Source of the DNA: Halorubrum salipaludis
Lineage (GTDB): Archaea > Halobacteriota > Halobacteria > Halobacteriales > Haloferacaceae
Direction of reading: 5' to 3'
Assembly (NCBI RefSeq): GCF_002286985.1
Contig: NZ_NSKC01000008.1
Location: 62,001 to 126,000 of the forward strand
Length of the DNA stretch: 64,000 nt
Below, piece after piece: positions 51,117 to 60,145 of this stretch. Position numbers and translations under genes: made by a program. The notes under the pieces are model-generated. The model saw only the letters and a list, made by a program, of their open reading frames with translations. It did no database searches and was not told where the DNA came from. Each line of letters opens with the position of its first letter. The stretch's first letter is position 1.

Positions 51117-53042
51117 GTGGACCCCGATCGGATCCCCGCCGAGTTCCCGGCCCCGAGCTTCCGAGGGGCACAGGAGCGGGCGCTCGCGGACATCCGCGAC
51201 GCGTTCGCCGCCGGCAACGACGTGGTCTTGGTGCGCGCGCCGACCGGCAGCGGCAAGTCCCTCCTCGCGCGGGCGATCATGGGCGCGTCGGCGACCGTCG
51301 AGGAGACCGCCCCGAGCGACGCGACCGGCGCCTACTACACCACCCCGCAGGTGTCGCAGATCGACGACGTGGAGGCCGACGACCTGCTCGACGACCTGGC
51401 GGTCATCCGGGGGAAATCGAACTACGACTGCATCCTCCCCGGCGAGCACGACACCCCGGTCGACCGCGCGCCCTGCGTCCGCCAGCAGGGGTTCGACTGC
51501 TCCGTGAAACACCGGTGCCCGTACTTCTCCGACCGCGCGATCGCCTCCGGGAACCGGTACGCCGCCATGACGCTCGCGTACTTCATGCGGACCGCCGGCT
51601 CGGAGGTGTTCCGGAAGCGCGACGTGGTCGTCATCGACGAGGCCCACGGGCTCGCGGAGTGGGCGGAGATGTACGCGACGATCGAGCTCTCGCCGGACCG
51701 CGTCCCCGTCTGGGACGAGGTCGGCGTCCCCGACGTGGCGGCCGACGCCGGCCCCGAGGAGGACCCGCTCGACCGCACCGCGCGGTTCGCCGCGTCGCTC
51801 CGCGACACCGCCAAGCGGGCGAAAGACGAGCTCGTCGGCCGCCCCGAGCTCGAGCGCGAGGAGGTCGCGCGTCGGGACCGTCTCCAGGAGCTGATCAGCG
51901 AGCTCGGCTGGTTCTTAGAGGACTACCGCGACCCCGAGTCGCCGACGACGTGGGTCGTCGACCAGCCGGACGGCGAGGGGTCGGCGCTCGCCATCAAGCC
52001 GCTGGACCCGGCGCGTTACCTCCGGCACACCGTGTGGGACCGCGGGAACAAGTTCGCGCTGCTGTCCGCCACCATCCTCTCGAAGGAGGCGTTCTGTCGC
52101 GGCGTCGGCCTCGACCCCGCGAACGTCGCCCTCGTCGACGTCGAGCACACGTTCCCGCTCGCACACCGGCCCCTGTACGACGTGACGCAGGGGTCGATGA
52201 CCTACGAGCACCGCGACGAGACGGTGCCGAAGATCGCCCGCCTGATCGTCCGGCTGATGGCGGAACACCCGGACGAGAAGGGGCTGATCCACGCGCACTC
52301 GTACGACATCGCCGGCCGGCTCACCGAGCTGCTCGGGGAGTTCGGCGTCGCCGCGCGGGTCAGACGGCACACGCGGGCGAACCGGGACGCGGAGCTGTCA
52401 GCGTGGAAGGCGAGCTCGGACCCGGAGGTGTTCGTCTCCGTGAAGATGGAGGAGGCGCTCGACCTGAAGGGCGACCTCTGTCGGTGGCAGGTGGTGTGTA
52501 AAGCGCCGTACCGCAACACCAACGACTCCCGCGTCGCGCGCCGGCTCGAGGACGACCAGTGGGCGTGGTACCACCGGACCGCGCTCCGGACCGTCATTCA
52601 GGCGTGCGGGCGGGTCGTCCGCGCCCCCGACGACTACGGCGCGACGTACCTCGCCGACGACTCCTTGCTGGATCTGTTCGACCGCGCGGAGGCCGACACG
52701 CCGCCGTGGTTCCGCGACCAGATCGACGCGATGACGACCCCGACGCTGCCCGAGTTCGACCCGGGCGCCGCGCTCGCCGGCATCGACGCCGAGCCGACCG
52801 GGCCGTCGCGCGCGGCCCGTCGAGGCGGGACGACCTTCGGCGGCGGTTCGGGCGGGAGCGGTGGCCTCGGGAGTGGCGGATCGCGAGCGAACGGCGCGGG
52901 TGCGGGCGGCTCGGGCGCGTCCGGCGGGTCGGGGACGGGAGCGACCGGCGAGGACGCGGGCGGAACGACGCGAACGCGCTCGGAGGCGGACGCGGAGCGC
53001 CGCGAGGACCACCCGCTCTCCGACGTCTGGGGCGACGGCTAG
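51117..53042 (+). CDS. XPD/DinG-type DNA helicase with iron-sulfur cysteines
   Basis: A 641-residue superfamily 2 helicase predicted to unwind DNA 5' to 3'. Walker A is VLVRAPTGSGKSLLARAI (about residues 37-54), the DEAH box is VVVIDEAHGLAEWAEM (about 171-186), and between them four Cys (NYDC, APCVRQQGFDC, VKHRCPYFS) fit the XPD-type 4Fe-4S domain. Late motifs are GLIHAHSYDIAGRLTELLG and QACGRVVRAPDDYGATYLAD (arginine finger region). The C-terminal ~70 residues are Gly/Ser-rich low complexity, unusual for the family. The start is GTG, with GGTTTAATCC ~30 bp upstream. Role in repair is the family expectation. Confidence 0.92.
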   Translation: MDPDRIPAEFPAPSFRGAQERALADIRDAFAAGNDVVLVRAPTGSGKSLLARAIMGASATVEETAPSDATGAYYTTPQVSQIDDVEADDLLDDLAVIRGKSNYDCILPGEHDTPVDRAPCVRQQGFDCSVKHRCPYFSDRAIASGNRYAAMTLAYFMRTAGSEVFRKRDVVVIDEAHGLAEWAEMYATIELSPDRVPVWDEVGVPDVAADAGPEEDPLDRTARFAASLRDTAKRAKDELVGRPELEREEVARRDRLQELISELGWFLEDYRDPESPTTWVVDQPDGEGSALAIKPLDPARYLRHTVWDRGNKFALLSATILSKEAFCRGVGLDPANVALVDVEHTFPLAHRPLYDVTQGSMTYEHRDETVPKIARLIVRLMAEHPDEKGLIHAHSYDIAGRLTELLGEFGVAARVRRHTRANRDAELSAWKASSDPEVFVSVKMEEALDLKGDLCRWQVVCKAPYRNTNDSRVARRLEDDQWAWYHRTALRTVIQACGRVVRAPDDYGATYLADDSLLDLFDRAEADTPPWFRDQIDAMTTPTLPEFDPGAALAGIDAEPTGPSRAARRGGTTFGGGSGGSGGLGSGGSRANGAGAGGSGASGGSGTGATGEDAGGTTRTRSEADAERREDHPLSDVWGDG

Positions 53043-53123
53043 GGGTCGGCGGGAGGGGGACGGACGGAGGCGGTGACGGCCTCCGATCCGGACCGCGGTC
53101 GTGAGAGCGGATCTGTTCTGCGC

Positions 53124-53207
53124 TTAGAGGAGCGAGACGCCCCAAGCGGCCATGGAGCTGACCATGAGGAACGCGAAGAACAGCGCGAACAGCTGTTGTC
53201 TGTCCAT
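53124..53207 (-). CDS. 27-residue membrane peptide
   Basis: A short ORF: MDRQQLFALFFAFLMVSSMA then AWGVSLL and a TAA stop. A charged N-terminus followed by a ~20-residue hydrophobic helix is what a single-span micro-protein looks like. GAGTTATCACG on the reverse strand lies about 27 bp before the ATG, the spacing of a leaderless haloarchaeal mRNA. Nothing else explains this stretch between the helicase gene and the next one. The peptide seems familiar from haloarchaeal genomes, but I cannot name it. Confidence 0.6.
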   Translation of the reverse strand: MDRQQLFALFFAFLMVSSMAAWGVSLL

Positions 53208-53467
53208 ACCTCGGCTACGACCGCAGAGCGTGATAACTCCTGCGGGCGCGGGTCGATTCGGTCGACGCCGGTCGGCGTCGCCCGCCGATCCGCGTCACGA
53301 ACCGATCGACAGTACGTACCGGGCGACACCGCGTACCGATCGAGAGGCCATCTCGAACGCATTATATTACCACGGACTGATCAACCGTCAATATATATCG
53401 TATAAGGTGTATCAGGGACCTCAGTCAATTAGTAACCTTCATAAACCATCACGCCACTACCCTAGGT

Positions 53468-53659
53468 ATGGCAACGAAGGGGCTGGCGACCGCGCTGACG
53501 CTGTACGGGGCGCGAACACTGACACTCTCTCAGGCCGCCGCGCAGGCCGGGCTCAGCGAGGCGGAGTTCGTCGATCAGTTGGAGCGCCGCGGGATCGACG
53601 TGACCGAGTCGGAGCGCGCCGCCGCGCTCGGCGAGGAGCGGACCGCCCGCGCCGACTGA
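53468..53659 (+). CDS. Small helix-turn-helix-like protein (UPF0175/DUF7317-like)
   Basis: A 63-residue protein: MATKGLATALTLYGARTLTL, then SQAAAQAGLSEAEFVDQLER and RGIDVTESERAAALGEERTA. The SQAAAQAGLSEAEFVDQL stretch reads as a helix-turn-helix, as in UPF0175 small proteins sometimes seen as antitoxins; no toxin is adjacent. The ~260 bp before it is unusually AT-rich (around 53361-53450), including CTTCATAAACC, about 28 bp before the ATG, which serves as a likely TATA box. It appears monocistronic and is followed by repeat copy D. Confidence 0.78.
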   Translation: MATKGLATALTLYGARTLTLSQAAAQAGLSEAEFVDQLERRGIDVTESERAAALGEERTARAD

Positions 53660-53776
53660 TCGGACGCGACGCGCGACGCCGCGGATTTCGATCGTTTGGA
53701 TCCGTCGATATCTGGTTCGAGAGGGCTATTTTCGATCGAGTGCGGGAGTGAGTCTTGGACGTTGGTCATCTGATTG

Positions 53777-54152
53777 CTTATAAGTCGGATTAGGTGTTGC
53801 TGGTGGCTGTTTATAAGTGATCAGCGTGCCTATGGTGAAGACCCGCAAACCCCCAGCCGTGAGACGGTCAGACACTCGCTGTGCTCCTCACTCGTTCGCT
53901 CCGCTCACTCGTTGCGGTGCTTGCATCGTCTCTGACCGTCTCACGGCTGCCCCTTTGAGTCCCACCCGACTGCTGACCGCAGCCTCACGCCTCCCCAGCC
54001 TCGTCGCTGGCGGCAGTAGCCGCCAGCGACTCCCTCGCACGCGCTCTCGCCGGCGGCGTCGCCGCCGGCTGTCAGAGAGACCTTCGGTCTCTCACTACTC
54101 GCGCCCTTATCAGGGCGCTCGGAGGCGCGCGCCACCGCACCGCTATTTATAA
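53777..54152 (-). repeat. Modular hairpin element, copy D (inverted)
   Basis: Read on the reverse strand, it opens with TTATAAAT (54145-54152), then GGTGGCGCGCGCCTCCGAG, hairpins at 54101-54118 (7 bp), 54075-54093 (8 bp, loop GAA on this strand), 54049-54069 (9 bp) and 54003-54030 (12 bp, the same hairpin as in copy B but a different loop), GAGGCTGGGGAGGCGTGAGG, GGGACTCAAAGGGG, stem arm 1 (53931-53949), the GCAAGCACCGCAACGAGTGA-type loop, stem arm 2 (53854-53872; perfect 19 bp) and CTGGGGGTTTGCGGG. TTATAA boxes close it at 53811-53816 and near 53778. The conserved CTTTGG is altered to GTTTGC here. It follows the nmd3 3' end by about 65 bp and fills the ~560-bp gap; the rest shows nothing further. 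Confidence 0.9.
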
Positions 54153-54217
54153 GAGATCATAACCGCCGACCACGGTCGAACGGAGTCGACCTCTTAAATC
54201 GGCGGACGGCCCCGAAC

Positions 54218-55324
54218 CTACTCCTCGGGGACGAGGTGGACCTCGCCGCCGTGCTCAAAGGCGAGCACGGTGTCGTCGTCGCCGTCGACGAACTCGGGGT
54301 TCGGGACGGTCTTCGCCTCGTAGGTGACCGGGTCGAGCACCTGGATCGCGTTCTCGTCTTCCACCGTCACGACCGTCGTCTCCGCGGCGTCGTCCCGGCG
54401 GCCGAGCCGCGCCGCGTCCGGGGCCGCTCCGTCCTCGAACTCCGAGGTGTACTCCGCGCCCGTGGCGAGCCGGACGCCGCGGAGCCGACCCGAGACGCTC
54501 GTGACGAGGACGGGACCGTCGCCGTCCTCGGGATCGATTATCTCGCCCTCGGCGTACCGCGGGAGCCGGACCGCGAACGTCACCCGGTACACCTCGTTGC
54601 CGTCGCCGTCCTCGGTGACGAGGGTCGGGTACGACTCGAAGCTCCCGCCGAGCGACTCCGTGATCCGCGTCGCGACGTTCTGTGCGAGCCGGTTCGAGGA
54701 GAGCTTGACGTCCGGCCCGTCGTCGGTCTCGTTCACCTCCGTGATGAACGCCTCGCGGTCGCCGTCGGCCTCCTGGTCGGCGACGTACGTCTCGGCGATG
54801 GCGAGCGCCTCGGCGCGCTCCTCGGGCGTCAGATCGCGCTCGTCCGCGCGCACCTGCACGACCCCGGCGTAGTAGCCGCCGGCGATCCGCCCGCAGCGGT
54901 CGCAGGTCCCCCGCGAGATCTTCACCGGGACGGTGACCTCCGCGGAGCGGAGCGTCCCGCGGACGACCCCCGAGAAGCGGCAGTGCATCCGGACGTTGTT
55001 CTCGTCGACCTGCTCGGGCTCAACGCCCCACTCCACGTCCTCGGCGTCGACGTGCACGCCGAGCGCCTCCGCGACCTCGTCGACGGCGACGTCGGTGTAG
55101 TCGCGCGCGCCCACGTCCCGCCACGACTCGCCGCGGCGGACCGCGCCGCAGCCGGAACAGACCAGCACCTCGATCCGGTCGGGCGCGTCGACCAGCTCGA
55201 AGTCCTCGAAGTAGCAGTCGTCACACAGCAGCGCGTCCCGCCCTCGGGGGTCGCCGGGAAGCGGCTCGCGCCGCTCCGGGACGGCGTCGCCACACCGGGG
55301 ACAGAACTCCCGCGATTCGCTCAT
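54218..55324 (-). CDS. nmd3: NMD3-family rRNA metabolism / ribosome biogenesis protein
   Basis: The archaeal homologue of NMD3, which in eukaryotes binds the large ribosomal subunit for nuclear export; in archaea a role in subunit maturation is assumed. The 368-residue protein has the N-terminal zinc module (FCPRCGDAVPE, LLCDDCYFEDF, VLVCSGCGAVRR), a further pair in RGTCDRCGRIAGGYY and a beta-rich C-terminal half. The start is the MSESREFCPRCG methionine; the longer frame upstream overlaps the divergent pdcd5 region and is a shadow. Charge is very acidic. Its stop is followed by repeat copy D on the same strand. Confidence 0.92.
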   Translation of the reverse strand: MSESREFCPRCGDAVPERREPLPGDPRGRDALLCDDCYFEDFELVDAPDRIEVLVCSGCGAVRRGESWRDVGARDYTDVAVDEVAEALGVHVDAEDVEWGVEPEQVDENNVRMHCRFSGVVRGTLRSAEVTVPVKISRGTCDRCGRIAGGYYAGVVQVRADERDLTPEERAEALAIAETYVADQEADGDREAFITEVNETDDGPDVKLSSNRLAQNVATRITESLGGSFESYPTLVTEDGDGNEVYRVTFAVRLPRYAEGEIIDPEDGDGPVLVTSVSGRLRGVRLATGAEYTSEFEDGAAPDAARLGRRDDAAETTVVTVEDENAIQVLDPVTYEAKTVPNPEFVDGDDDTVLAFEHGGEVHLVPEE

Positions 55325-55462
55325 TGCTCCCGGATACGCCAAGGAGCCGTTTAAGCGGCGCGGACCGTCCCTCGTTGGCCGGCGCCGAGCCGGCGCCGTC
55401 GCGGACGCTTCCGGCCGGATCCCTCCGAAATCGTTTTTCGCGCGGGCCGAGAACGGGTGGGT

Positions 55463-55813
55463 ATGAGCGAGAACCCCGACGACGAGCGCCTCGAGGAACT
55501 GCGAGAGAAGAAGATGGAAGAGCTCCGTGAGCGCCAGCAGGGCGGCGGCGACGCCGAGGCCCAACAGGAGGCGCAACAGCGCGCCGAGGCCCAGCAGGAG
55601 GCCGTGCTCAAGCAGTACCTCACGGACGGCGCGCGCCAGCGGCTCAACGCGGTCGCGATGTCGAAACCGGAGTTCGGCGACAAGGTGAAACAGCAGGTCG
55701 CGGCGCTCGCACAGAGCGGCCGGATCCAGGGACAGATCGACGAAGACCAGATGCGCGACCTCCTGAAGGAACTCCAGCCCGATCAGCAGAGCTTCGACAT
55801 CCGCCGCCGATAG
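55463..55813 (+). CDS. PDCD5-family DNA-binding protein
   Basis: A 116-residue helical protein of the conserved archaeal and eukaryotic PDCD5 family, whose archaeal members bind DNA in vitro. Typical features are a Glu/Arg-rich first helix [20 protein letters not shown], a Gln/Ala-rich coil ([20 protein letters not shown]) and the bundle [20 protein letters not shown] to [15 protein letters not shown] end. The Gln/Ala coil is longer than in most relatives. ATG 55463 (MSENPDD) is used rather than the one two codons upstream. Its TAG stop directly abuts the next gene's ATG. Confidence 0.92.
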   Translation: MSENPDDERLEELREKKMEELRERQQGGGDAEAQQEAQQRAEAQQEAVLKQYLTDGARQRLNAVAMSKPEFGDKVKQQVAALAQSGRIQGQIDEDQMRDLLKELQPDQQSFDIRRR

Positions 55814-56407
55814 ATGGAGCTCGCGCTGCTGTACAGCGGGGGGAAAGACTCCTCGCTCGCCGCCCACCTGCTCGACCGCTTTTACGACGTGCGCTGCGTC
55901 ACCGGGAGCTTCGGGCTCACCGACGACTGGAAACACGCCGAGCGCGCGGCCGCGGAGCTGGGGTTCCCCTTCGAGCGCGTCGACCTCGACCGCGAGGTCG
56001 CCGAGGAGGCGACCCGGACGATGATCGACGACGGCTACCCCCGCAACGGGATCCAGCGCGTCCACGAACACGCCTTAGAGACGATCGCGGGCCGCGAGGT
56101 CGACGCCATCGCCGACGGCACGCGCCGCGACGACCGCGTGCCGACGGTGTCGCGCGCGCAGGCACAGAGCCTGGAGGACCGCCACGGGATCGACTACATC
56201 TCCCCGCTCTCCGGGTTCGGCCGCCACGCCGTCGACCGCCTCGTCGAGGAGACGTTCGACGTCCAACAGGGGCCGAGCGAGGAGGTCCCCAAGGCCGACT
56301 ACGAGGACGAGCTCCGGACCCTCATCGCCGACGAACACGGGGAGGAGAGCGTCAGCGAGGTGTTCCCGGACCACGATCAGACGTACGTGCACGGCCGGAA
56401 CGACTGA
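55814..56407 (+). CDS. PP-loop ATP-binding protein (alpha-hydrolase / N-type ATP pyrophosphatase)
   Basis: A 197-residue PP-loop superfamily protein. The ATP pyrophosphatase signature MELALLYSGGKDSSLAAHLL opens the chain; IADGTRRDDRVPTVSRAQAQ and IDYISPLSGFGRH follow in the middle. Relatives include tRNA-modifying enzymes, diphthamide amidase and asparagine synthetase C-domains; this short form, annotated 'alpha hydrolase' in haloarchaea, has no proven substrate. It starts on the base after the PDCD5 stop, so the two are almost certainly cotranslated, an arrangement that hints at a link to translation. Confidence 0.88.
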   Translation: MELALLYSGGKDSSLAAHLLDRFYDVRCVTGSFGLTDDWKHAERAAAELGFPFERVDLDREVAEEATRTMIDDGYPRNGIQRVHEHALETIAGREVDAIADGTRRDDRVPTVSRAQAQSLEDRHGIDYISPLSGFGRHAVDRLVEETFDVQQGPSEEVPKADYEDELRTLIADEHGEESVSEVFPDHDQTYVHGRND

Positions 56408-56500
56408 CCCGCCCGCGTGTCGACCCGTCCGCGACCGACACGTTCTCGCCGGCTCGGGGGTGCCGGAACGACTTTCGGTCCCGCGCTCGTAGCACCCGGT

Positions 56501-56956
56501 ATGTCATCCGAACGAGTGGTCGAGCTGCTCCGAGCGGCGTACGCCGACGAGATCGAGACCGTGATGAACTACCAGACGAACGCCATCGTCCTCGACGGCG
56601 TCCGCGCCGAGGAGATCAAAGAGAGCCTCAAACAGGACGTCCAAGAGGAGCTCGGTCACGCCGAACAGCTCGGACAGCGGCTCAAACAGCTCGACGCGCG
56701 CCCGCCGGGGTCGGCGGAGTTCACGGCGAGGCAGGACTCCCTGCAGCCGCCCGAGGACTCGACCGACGTGCTCTCGGTCATCAACGGCGTGCTCGACGCC
56801 GAGGAGGGCGCGATCGCGACGTACCGCGACCTGATCGACGCCGCCGAGGAGGCGGGCGACCCGGTCACCGAGGACCTCGCCGTGACGCTCCTCTCCGACG
56901 AGGAGGCCCACCGGACGGAGTTCCGCGGCTTCCAGAAGGAGTACCAGCGCGACTAG
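56501..56956 (+). CDS. Ferritin-like four-helix protein
   Basis: A 151-residue ferritin-like protein. Iron-site residues are arranged as in the superfamily: helix A LLRAAYADEIETVMNYQTNA (Glu), helix B SLKQDVQEELGHAEQLGQRL (ExxH), helix C LDAEEGAIATYRDLIDAAEE (Glu) and helix D LLSDEEAHRTEFRGFQKEY (ExxH). It could store iron, reduce peroxide or act as a rubrerythrin-like or Dps-like protein. The ATG at MSSERVVELL is chosen because the fold begins there. It lies alone between the PP-loop gene and hisS. Confidence 0.9.
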   Translation: MSSERVVELLRAAYADEIETVMNYQTNAIVLDGVRAEEIKESLKQDVQEELGHAEQLGQRLKQLDARPPGSAEFTARQDSLQPPEDSTDVLSVINGVLDAEEGAIATYRDLIDAAEEAGDPVTEDLAVTLLSDEEAHRTEFRGFQKEYQRD

Positions 56957-57078
56957 GCACGACTAGGAGCGACTAAGCGAGACGGGACTCGCCGAGGACG
57001 CTCGCCAGCCGGCCGCCCTCCCGCCGGAGCCGGCCCCGAAAGGATGCTTTCAAGCGGGCGCTCGCCGAACCCACGCCC

Positions 57079-58401
57079 ATGTACGACGGCCTCAAGGGAT
57101 TCCGCGACTTCTACCCCGGCGAGCAGTCGGCCCGGCGCGAGGTGACGGACGCGATCGAGGACGCCGCGAGCCGCCACGGCTTCCGCGAGATCGCCACTCC
57201 CGCGCTCGAACGGACGGAGATGTACGTCGACAAGTCGGGCGAGGAGATCGTCGAGGAGCTGTACGCCTTCGACGACAAGGGCGGCCGCGGCGTCTCGATG
57301 ACCCCGGAGCTCACGCCCACCGTCGCCCGGATGGTCGTCGCGAAGGGCCAGGAGCTGTCGAAGCCGATCAAGTGGATGTCCACGCGCCCGTTCTGGCGCT
57401 ACGAGCAGGTCCAGCAGGGGCGGTTCCGCGAGTTCTACCAGACGAACATCGACGTGTTCGGCTCCTCGGCGCCCGAGGCCGACGCCGAGGTGCTCGCGGT
57501 CGCCGCCGACGCCCTGACCGATCTGGGACTCACCGGCGACGACTTCGAGTTCCGCGTCTCGCACCGCGACATCCTCGGCGGACTCGTCCGGGCGCTCGCC
57601 GACGACCCCGACGCGGTCGACGCGGAGGCCGCGATCCGCGCGGTCGACAAGCGCGCGAAGGTCGACGACGGGGAGTACCTCGGACTCCTCTCCGACGCCG
57701 GGCTCGACCGCGCGACCGCCCGCGAGTTCGACGACCTCATCTCGGACGTCGACGCCCCCGCGGACCTCGACGCGGTCGCCGAGGCCGGCGGCGAGGAGGT
57801 CGAGGCCGCCGTCGAGAACCTCCGGAACGTGCTCGCCGCGGCCGACGACTTCGGCGCGGGCGAGTTCTGCGAGGTGTCGCTGACGACCGCCCGCGGGCTC
57901 GACTACTACACGGGCGTCGTCTTCGAGTGCTTCGACTCCACCGGCGAGGTGTCCCGGTCCGTCTTCGGCGGGGGGCGCTACGACGACCTCATCGAGAGCT
58001 TCGGCGGCCAGCCCACGCCCGCGGTCGGCGTCGCGCCCGGCCACGCCACGCTCAAGCTCCTCTGTCAGCGCGCGGGCGTCTGGCCCGACGAGGAGCTGAC
58101 GACCGACTACTACGTGCTCTCGGTGGGCGACACGCGCGGCGAGGCCGCCGCGCTCGCCCGCGACCTCCGGGCGCTCGGCGACGACGTGGTCGTCGAGCAG
58201 GACGTCTCCGACCGGTCGTTCGGCGCCCAACTGGGGTACGCCGACTCGATCAACGCCGAGACGGTCGTGGTCGTCGGCGAGCGCGACCTGGAGAACGGCG
58301 AGTACACGGTGAAGGACATGGCGACCGGCGACGAGACGACCGTCCCGGTCGAGGAGTTCCCGCCCGAGGACGGGCTGCCGACGTACGAGGACTACGAGTA
58401 G
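57079..58401 (+). CDS. hisS: Histidyl-tRNA synthetase
   Basis: Class II aminoacyl-tRNA synthetase for histidine, 440 residues. Motif 1 region: MYDGLKGFRDFYPGEQSARR; motif 2: MSTRPFWRYEQVQQGRFREF then YQTNIDVFGSSAPEADAEVL; histidine-specific motifs include TARGLDYYTGVVFECFDSTG and GGGRYDDLIESFGGQPTPAV (motif 3 area). The C-terminal anticodon domain starts near residue 335 (DYYVLSVGDTRGEAAALARD). The start is ~30 bp after the box-like GATGCTTTCAAG. Sequence and length are normal. Confidence 0.97.
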   Translation: MYDGLKGFRDFYPGEQSARREVTDAIEDAASRHGFREIATPALERTEMYVDKSGEEIVEELYAFDDKGGRGVSMTPELTPTVARMVVAKGQELSKPIKWMSTRPFWRYEQVQQGRFREFYQTNIDVFGSSAPEADAEVLAVAADALTDLGLTGDDFEFRVSHRDILGGLVRALADDPDAVDAEAAIRAVDKRAKVDDGEYLGLLSDAGLDRATAREFDDLISDVDAPADLDAVAEAGGEEVEAAVENLRNVLAAADDFGAGEFCEVSLTTARGLDYYTGVVFECFDSTGEVSRSVFGGGRYDDLIESFGGQPTPAVGVAPGHATLKLLCQRAGVWPDEELTTDYYVLSVGDTRGEAAALARDLRALGDDVVVEQDVSDRSFGAQLGYADSINAETVVVVGERDLENGEYTVKDMATGDETTVPVEEFPPEDGLPTYEDYE

Positions 58402-58498
58402 CGTCCTCTCCGACCGCTCAGTACCGGAGTTCGCCCCGGCTCTCACGGACTGAGACCGCGTCCAACGCTTTTGTGCGACGGCGAGCGATCCGGGAACG

Positions 58499-59575
58499 AT
58501 GACCCCGCTCGCGACGGCGATGCCGCCCGGCGAAGTCGCCCTCCGGATCGCGGCCGGCGTCGGCCTCATCCTGATCAACGCGTACTTCGTGGCGATCGAG
58601 TTCGGGCTGACCCGCCTCAGACAGTACCCAGAGTCGGAGATGGACACCCCCGGCCTGCGGCGCGCCTGGGAGATGACCGACGACCTGGAGTTCTACCTCA
58701 CGACCTGTCAGATCTGGATCTCCGGGACGAGCATCGCGCTCGGCGTCGTCGCCGAGCCGGGGCTCGCGGCGGTGTTCGCGCCGCTCTTCGAGAACACCGC
58801 GCTCGCGTCCGCCGGCGCCGGATCGCTGCTCGCCTTCCTCCTGATAAACATGGTTCACCTCACCCACGGCGAGCAGACGCCGACGTACCTCGGGGTTGAG
58901 CGCTCGAAACAGGTCGCCGAGTACGGGGCGCGTCCCCTCTACTGGTTCGCGTGGGTCATCTCGCCGCTGATCCGCTTCGGCGACGGGGTCGCGAAGGCGA
59001 CGCTCCGGCTGTTCGGCGTCGAGATGACCGGATCGTGGACCGAAACGGAAGGCGAGGTGCTGGAGACGCGCGCCCAGCTCCGGACCCGCCTGGGATCGAT
59101 GATGGAGGAGATCGAGCTCCCCGAGGAGCGCCGCGAGGAAGTGCTCAACGCCCTTGCCGTCGACGAGCTCCCGGTGAGCGAGATCATGACGCCCGCCGAC
59201 GAGATCGTGGCGCTGTCGACGGCCGCCTCGATCGCGGAGAACCTCGACCGGATCAGCGACACCCCGCACAGCCGCTTCCCGCTCTTCGGTCCGGACCGGA
59301 CGGCGATCGAGGGGATCGTGTACGCCCCCTCGGTCGTCACGCACTACGAGGCGCTCACGGACGGGTCGCTGACGTTCGCGGACGTGGCGGCGCCGCCGAT
59401 GACGGTGTCCGCGGACGCGAACGTCAGCGACGCCTACGATCGATTCCAGGCGGAACACCAGGAGCTGGCGGTCGTCATCCGCGACGGCGAGGTCGTCGGG
59501 CTGATCACCGCGACCGACGCGATGGAGGCGGTGATGGGACAGCTGGAGGACCCGCTGGACGCCGACCTCCTGTAG
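58499..59575 (+). CDS. CNNM/CorC-type membrane protein with CBS pair
   Basis: A 358-residue protein of the CNNM (DUF21) family, linked to Mg2+ or other divalent cation transport. The N-terminal DUF21 part has membrane helices around residues 14-35, 80-103 and 108-130, with IEFGLTRLRQYPESEM and QIWISGTSIALGVVAEPGLA between. A CBS pair follows: MTPADEIVALSTAASIAENL to LFGPDRTAIEGIVYAPSVVT and MTVSADANVSDAYDRFQAEH to VVGLITATDAMEAVMG. The C-terminal CorC_HlyC domain common in bacteria is absent, so the protein ends after CBS2. A CTTTTGTGC box lies ~30 bp before the ATG. Confidence 0.9.
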   Translation: MTPLATAMPPGEVALRIAAGVGLILINAYFVAIEFGLTRLRQYPESEMDTPGLRRAWEMTDDLEFYLTTCQIWISGTSIALGVVAEPGLAAVFAPLFENTALASAGAGSLLAFLLINMVHLTHGEQTPTYLGVERSKQVAEYGARPLYWFAWVISPLIRFGDGVAKATLRLFGVEMTGSWTETEGEVLETRAQLRTRLGSMMEEIELPEERREEVLNALAVDELPVSEIMTPADEIVALSTAASIAENLDRISDTPHSRFPLFGPDRTAIEGIVYAPSVVTHYEALTDGSLTFADVAAPPMTVSADANVSDAYDRFQAEHQELAVVIRDGEVVGLITATDAMEAVMGQLEDPLDADLL

Positions 59576-59615
59576 CCCGGCGTCGCGATCGAGCCCGGCC
59601 ATGCCGAACCCGGCC

Positions 59616-60032
59616 TCACTCGGCGCAGACCGTTTCGAGCCAGTCGAACTGCGCCGCCAGCTCCGCCCGTCGCTGCCGGGCGATGACCGTCGCGTCGAGC
59701 ACGCCGCCGACGATCGCGACGTCGAGCGCGAACTCCGTGGTCGCCTCCACCTCGCTCCCGTCGGGCGCGGGCGAGACGGCGTACGTCGTCCGCATCTCCT
59801 CGAAGATTCCGTCGCGCTGCTCGTAGGCCAGATCCGCGTCGGGACGGTCGACGAGTTCGAGCGCGAGTTCGATCGTCGCGATCCCCACCTCGTTCGCAAC
59901 GCGGACCGTCTCGCCGTCGACGGCCACCTCGTCGAACCCCGACGCCCGCATGAAGGGGCCGATCCGGTGCATCGACTCGCGGACGGTCTCCGGCGGCGCC
60001 CGGATCCCCCGCGAGAGTGTGACCGCGTTCAC
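59616..60032 (-). CDS. SRPBCC (START-like) family protein
   Basis: A 138-residue protein with the helix-grip pattern of the polyketide cyclase/SRPBCC superfamily: an opening strand MNAVTLSRGIRAPPETVRES, DEVAVDGETVRVANEVGIAT, a central antiparallel sheet through TYAVSPAPDGSEVEATTEFA and a long C-terminal helix ARQRRAELAAQFDWLETVCA. Such folds bind hydrophobic ligands; no catalytic residue stands out. It is convergent with the CNNM gene (40 bp between ends) and lies downstream of ccdA on the same strand with a 113-bp gap, so it need not belong to the copper and thiol operon. Confidence 0.85.
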   Translation of the reverse strand: MNAVTLSRGIRAPPETVRESMHRIGPFMRASGFDEVAVDGETVRVANEVGIATIELALELVDRPDADLAYEQRDGIFEEMRTTYAVSPAPDGSEVEATTEFALDVAIVGGVLDATVIARQRRAELAAQFDWLETVCAE

Positions 60033-60145
60033 GGGCCGATCCCTCCGCGGGAGCGCGGCGAACGTCTTGGATGTGTGGCGACCATCAGACGGGAGGTAAT
60101 GAGCACTCCGGCCCCTTCACACGGGTCCCGAACGCGTTCGGATCC

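Noticed and set aside
5087..54152. Modular elements as simple insertion sequences or MITEs
   Set aside because: No transposase, no obvious terminal inverted repeats over the full length and no clear target-site duplication were seen. Paired arms are internal and vary between copies. A non-autonomous mobile origin is still possible but unsupported here.
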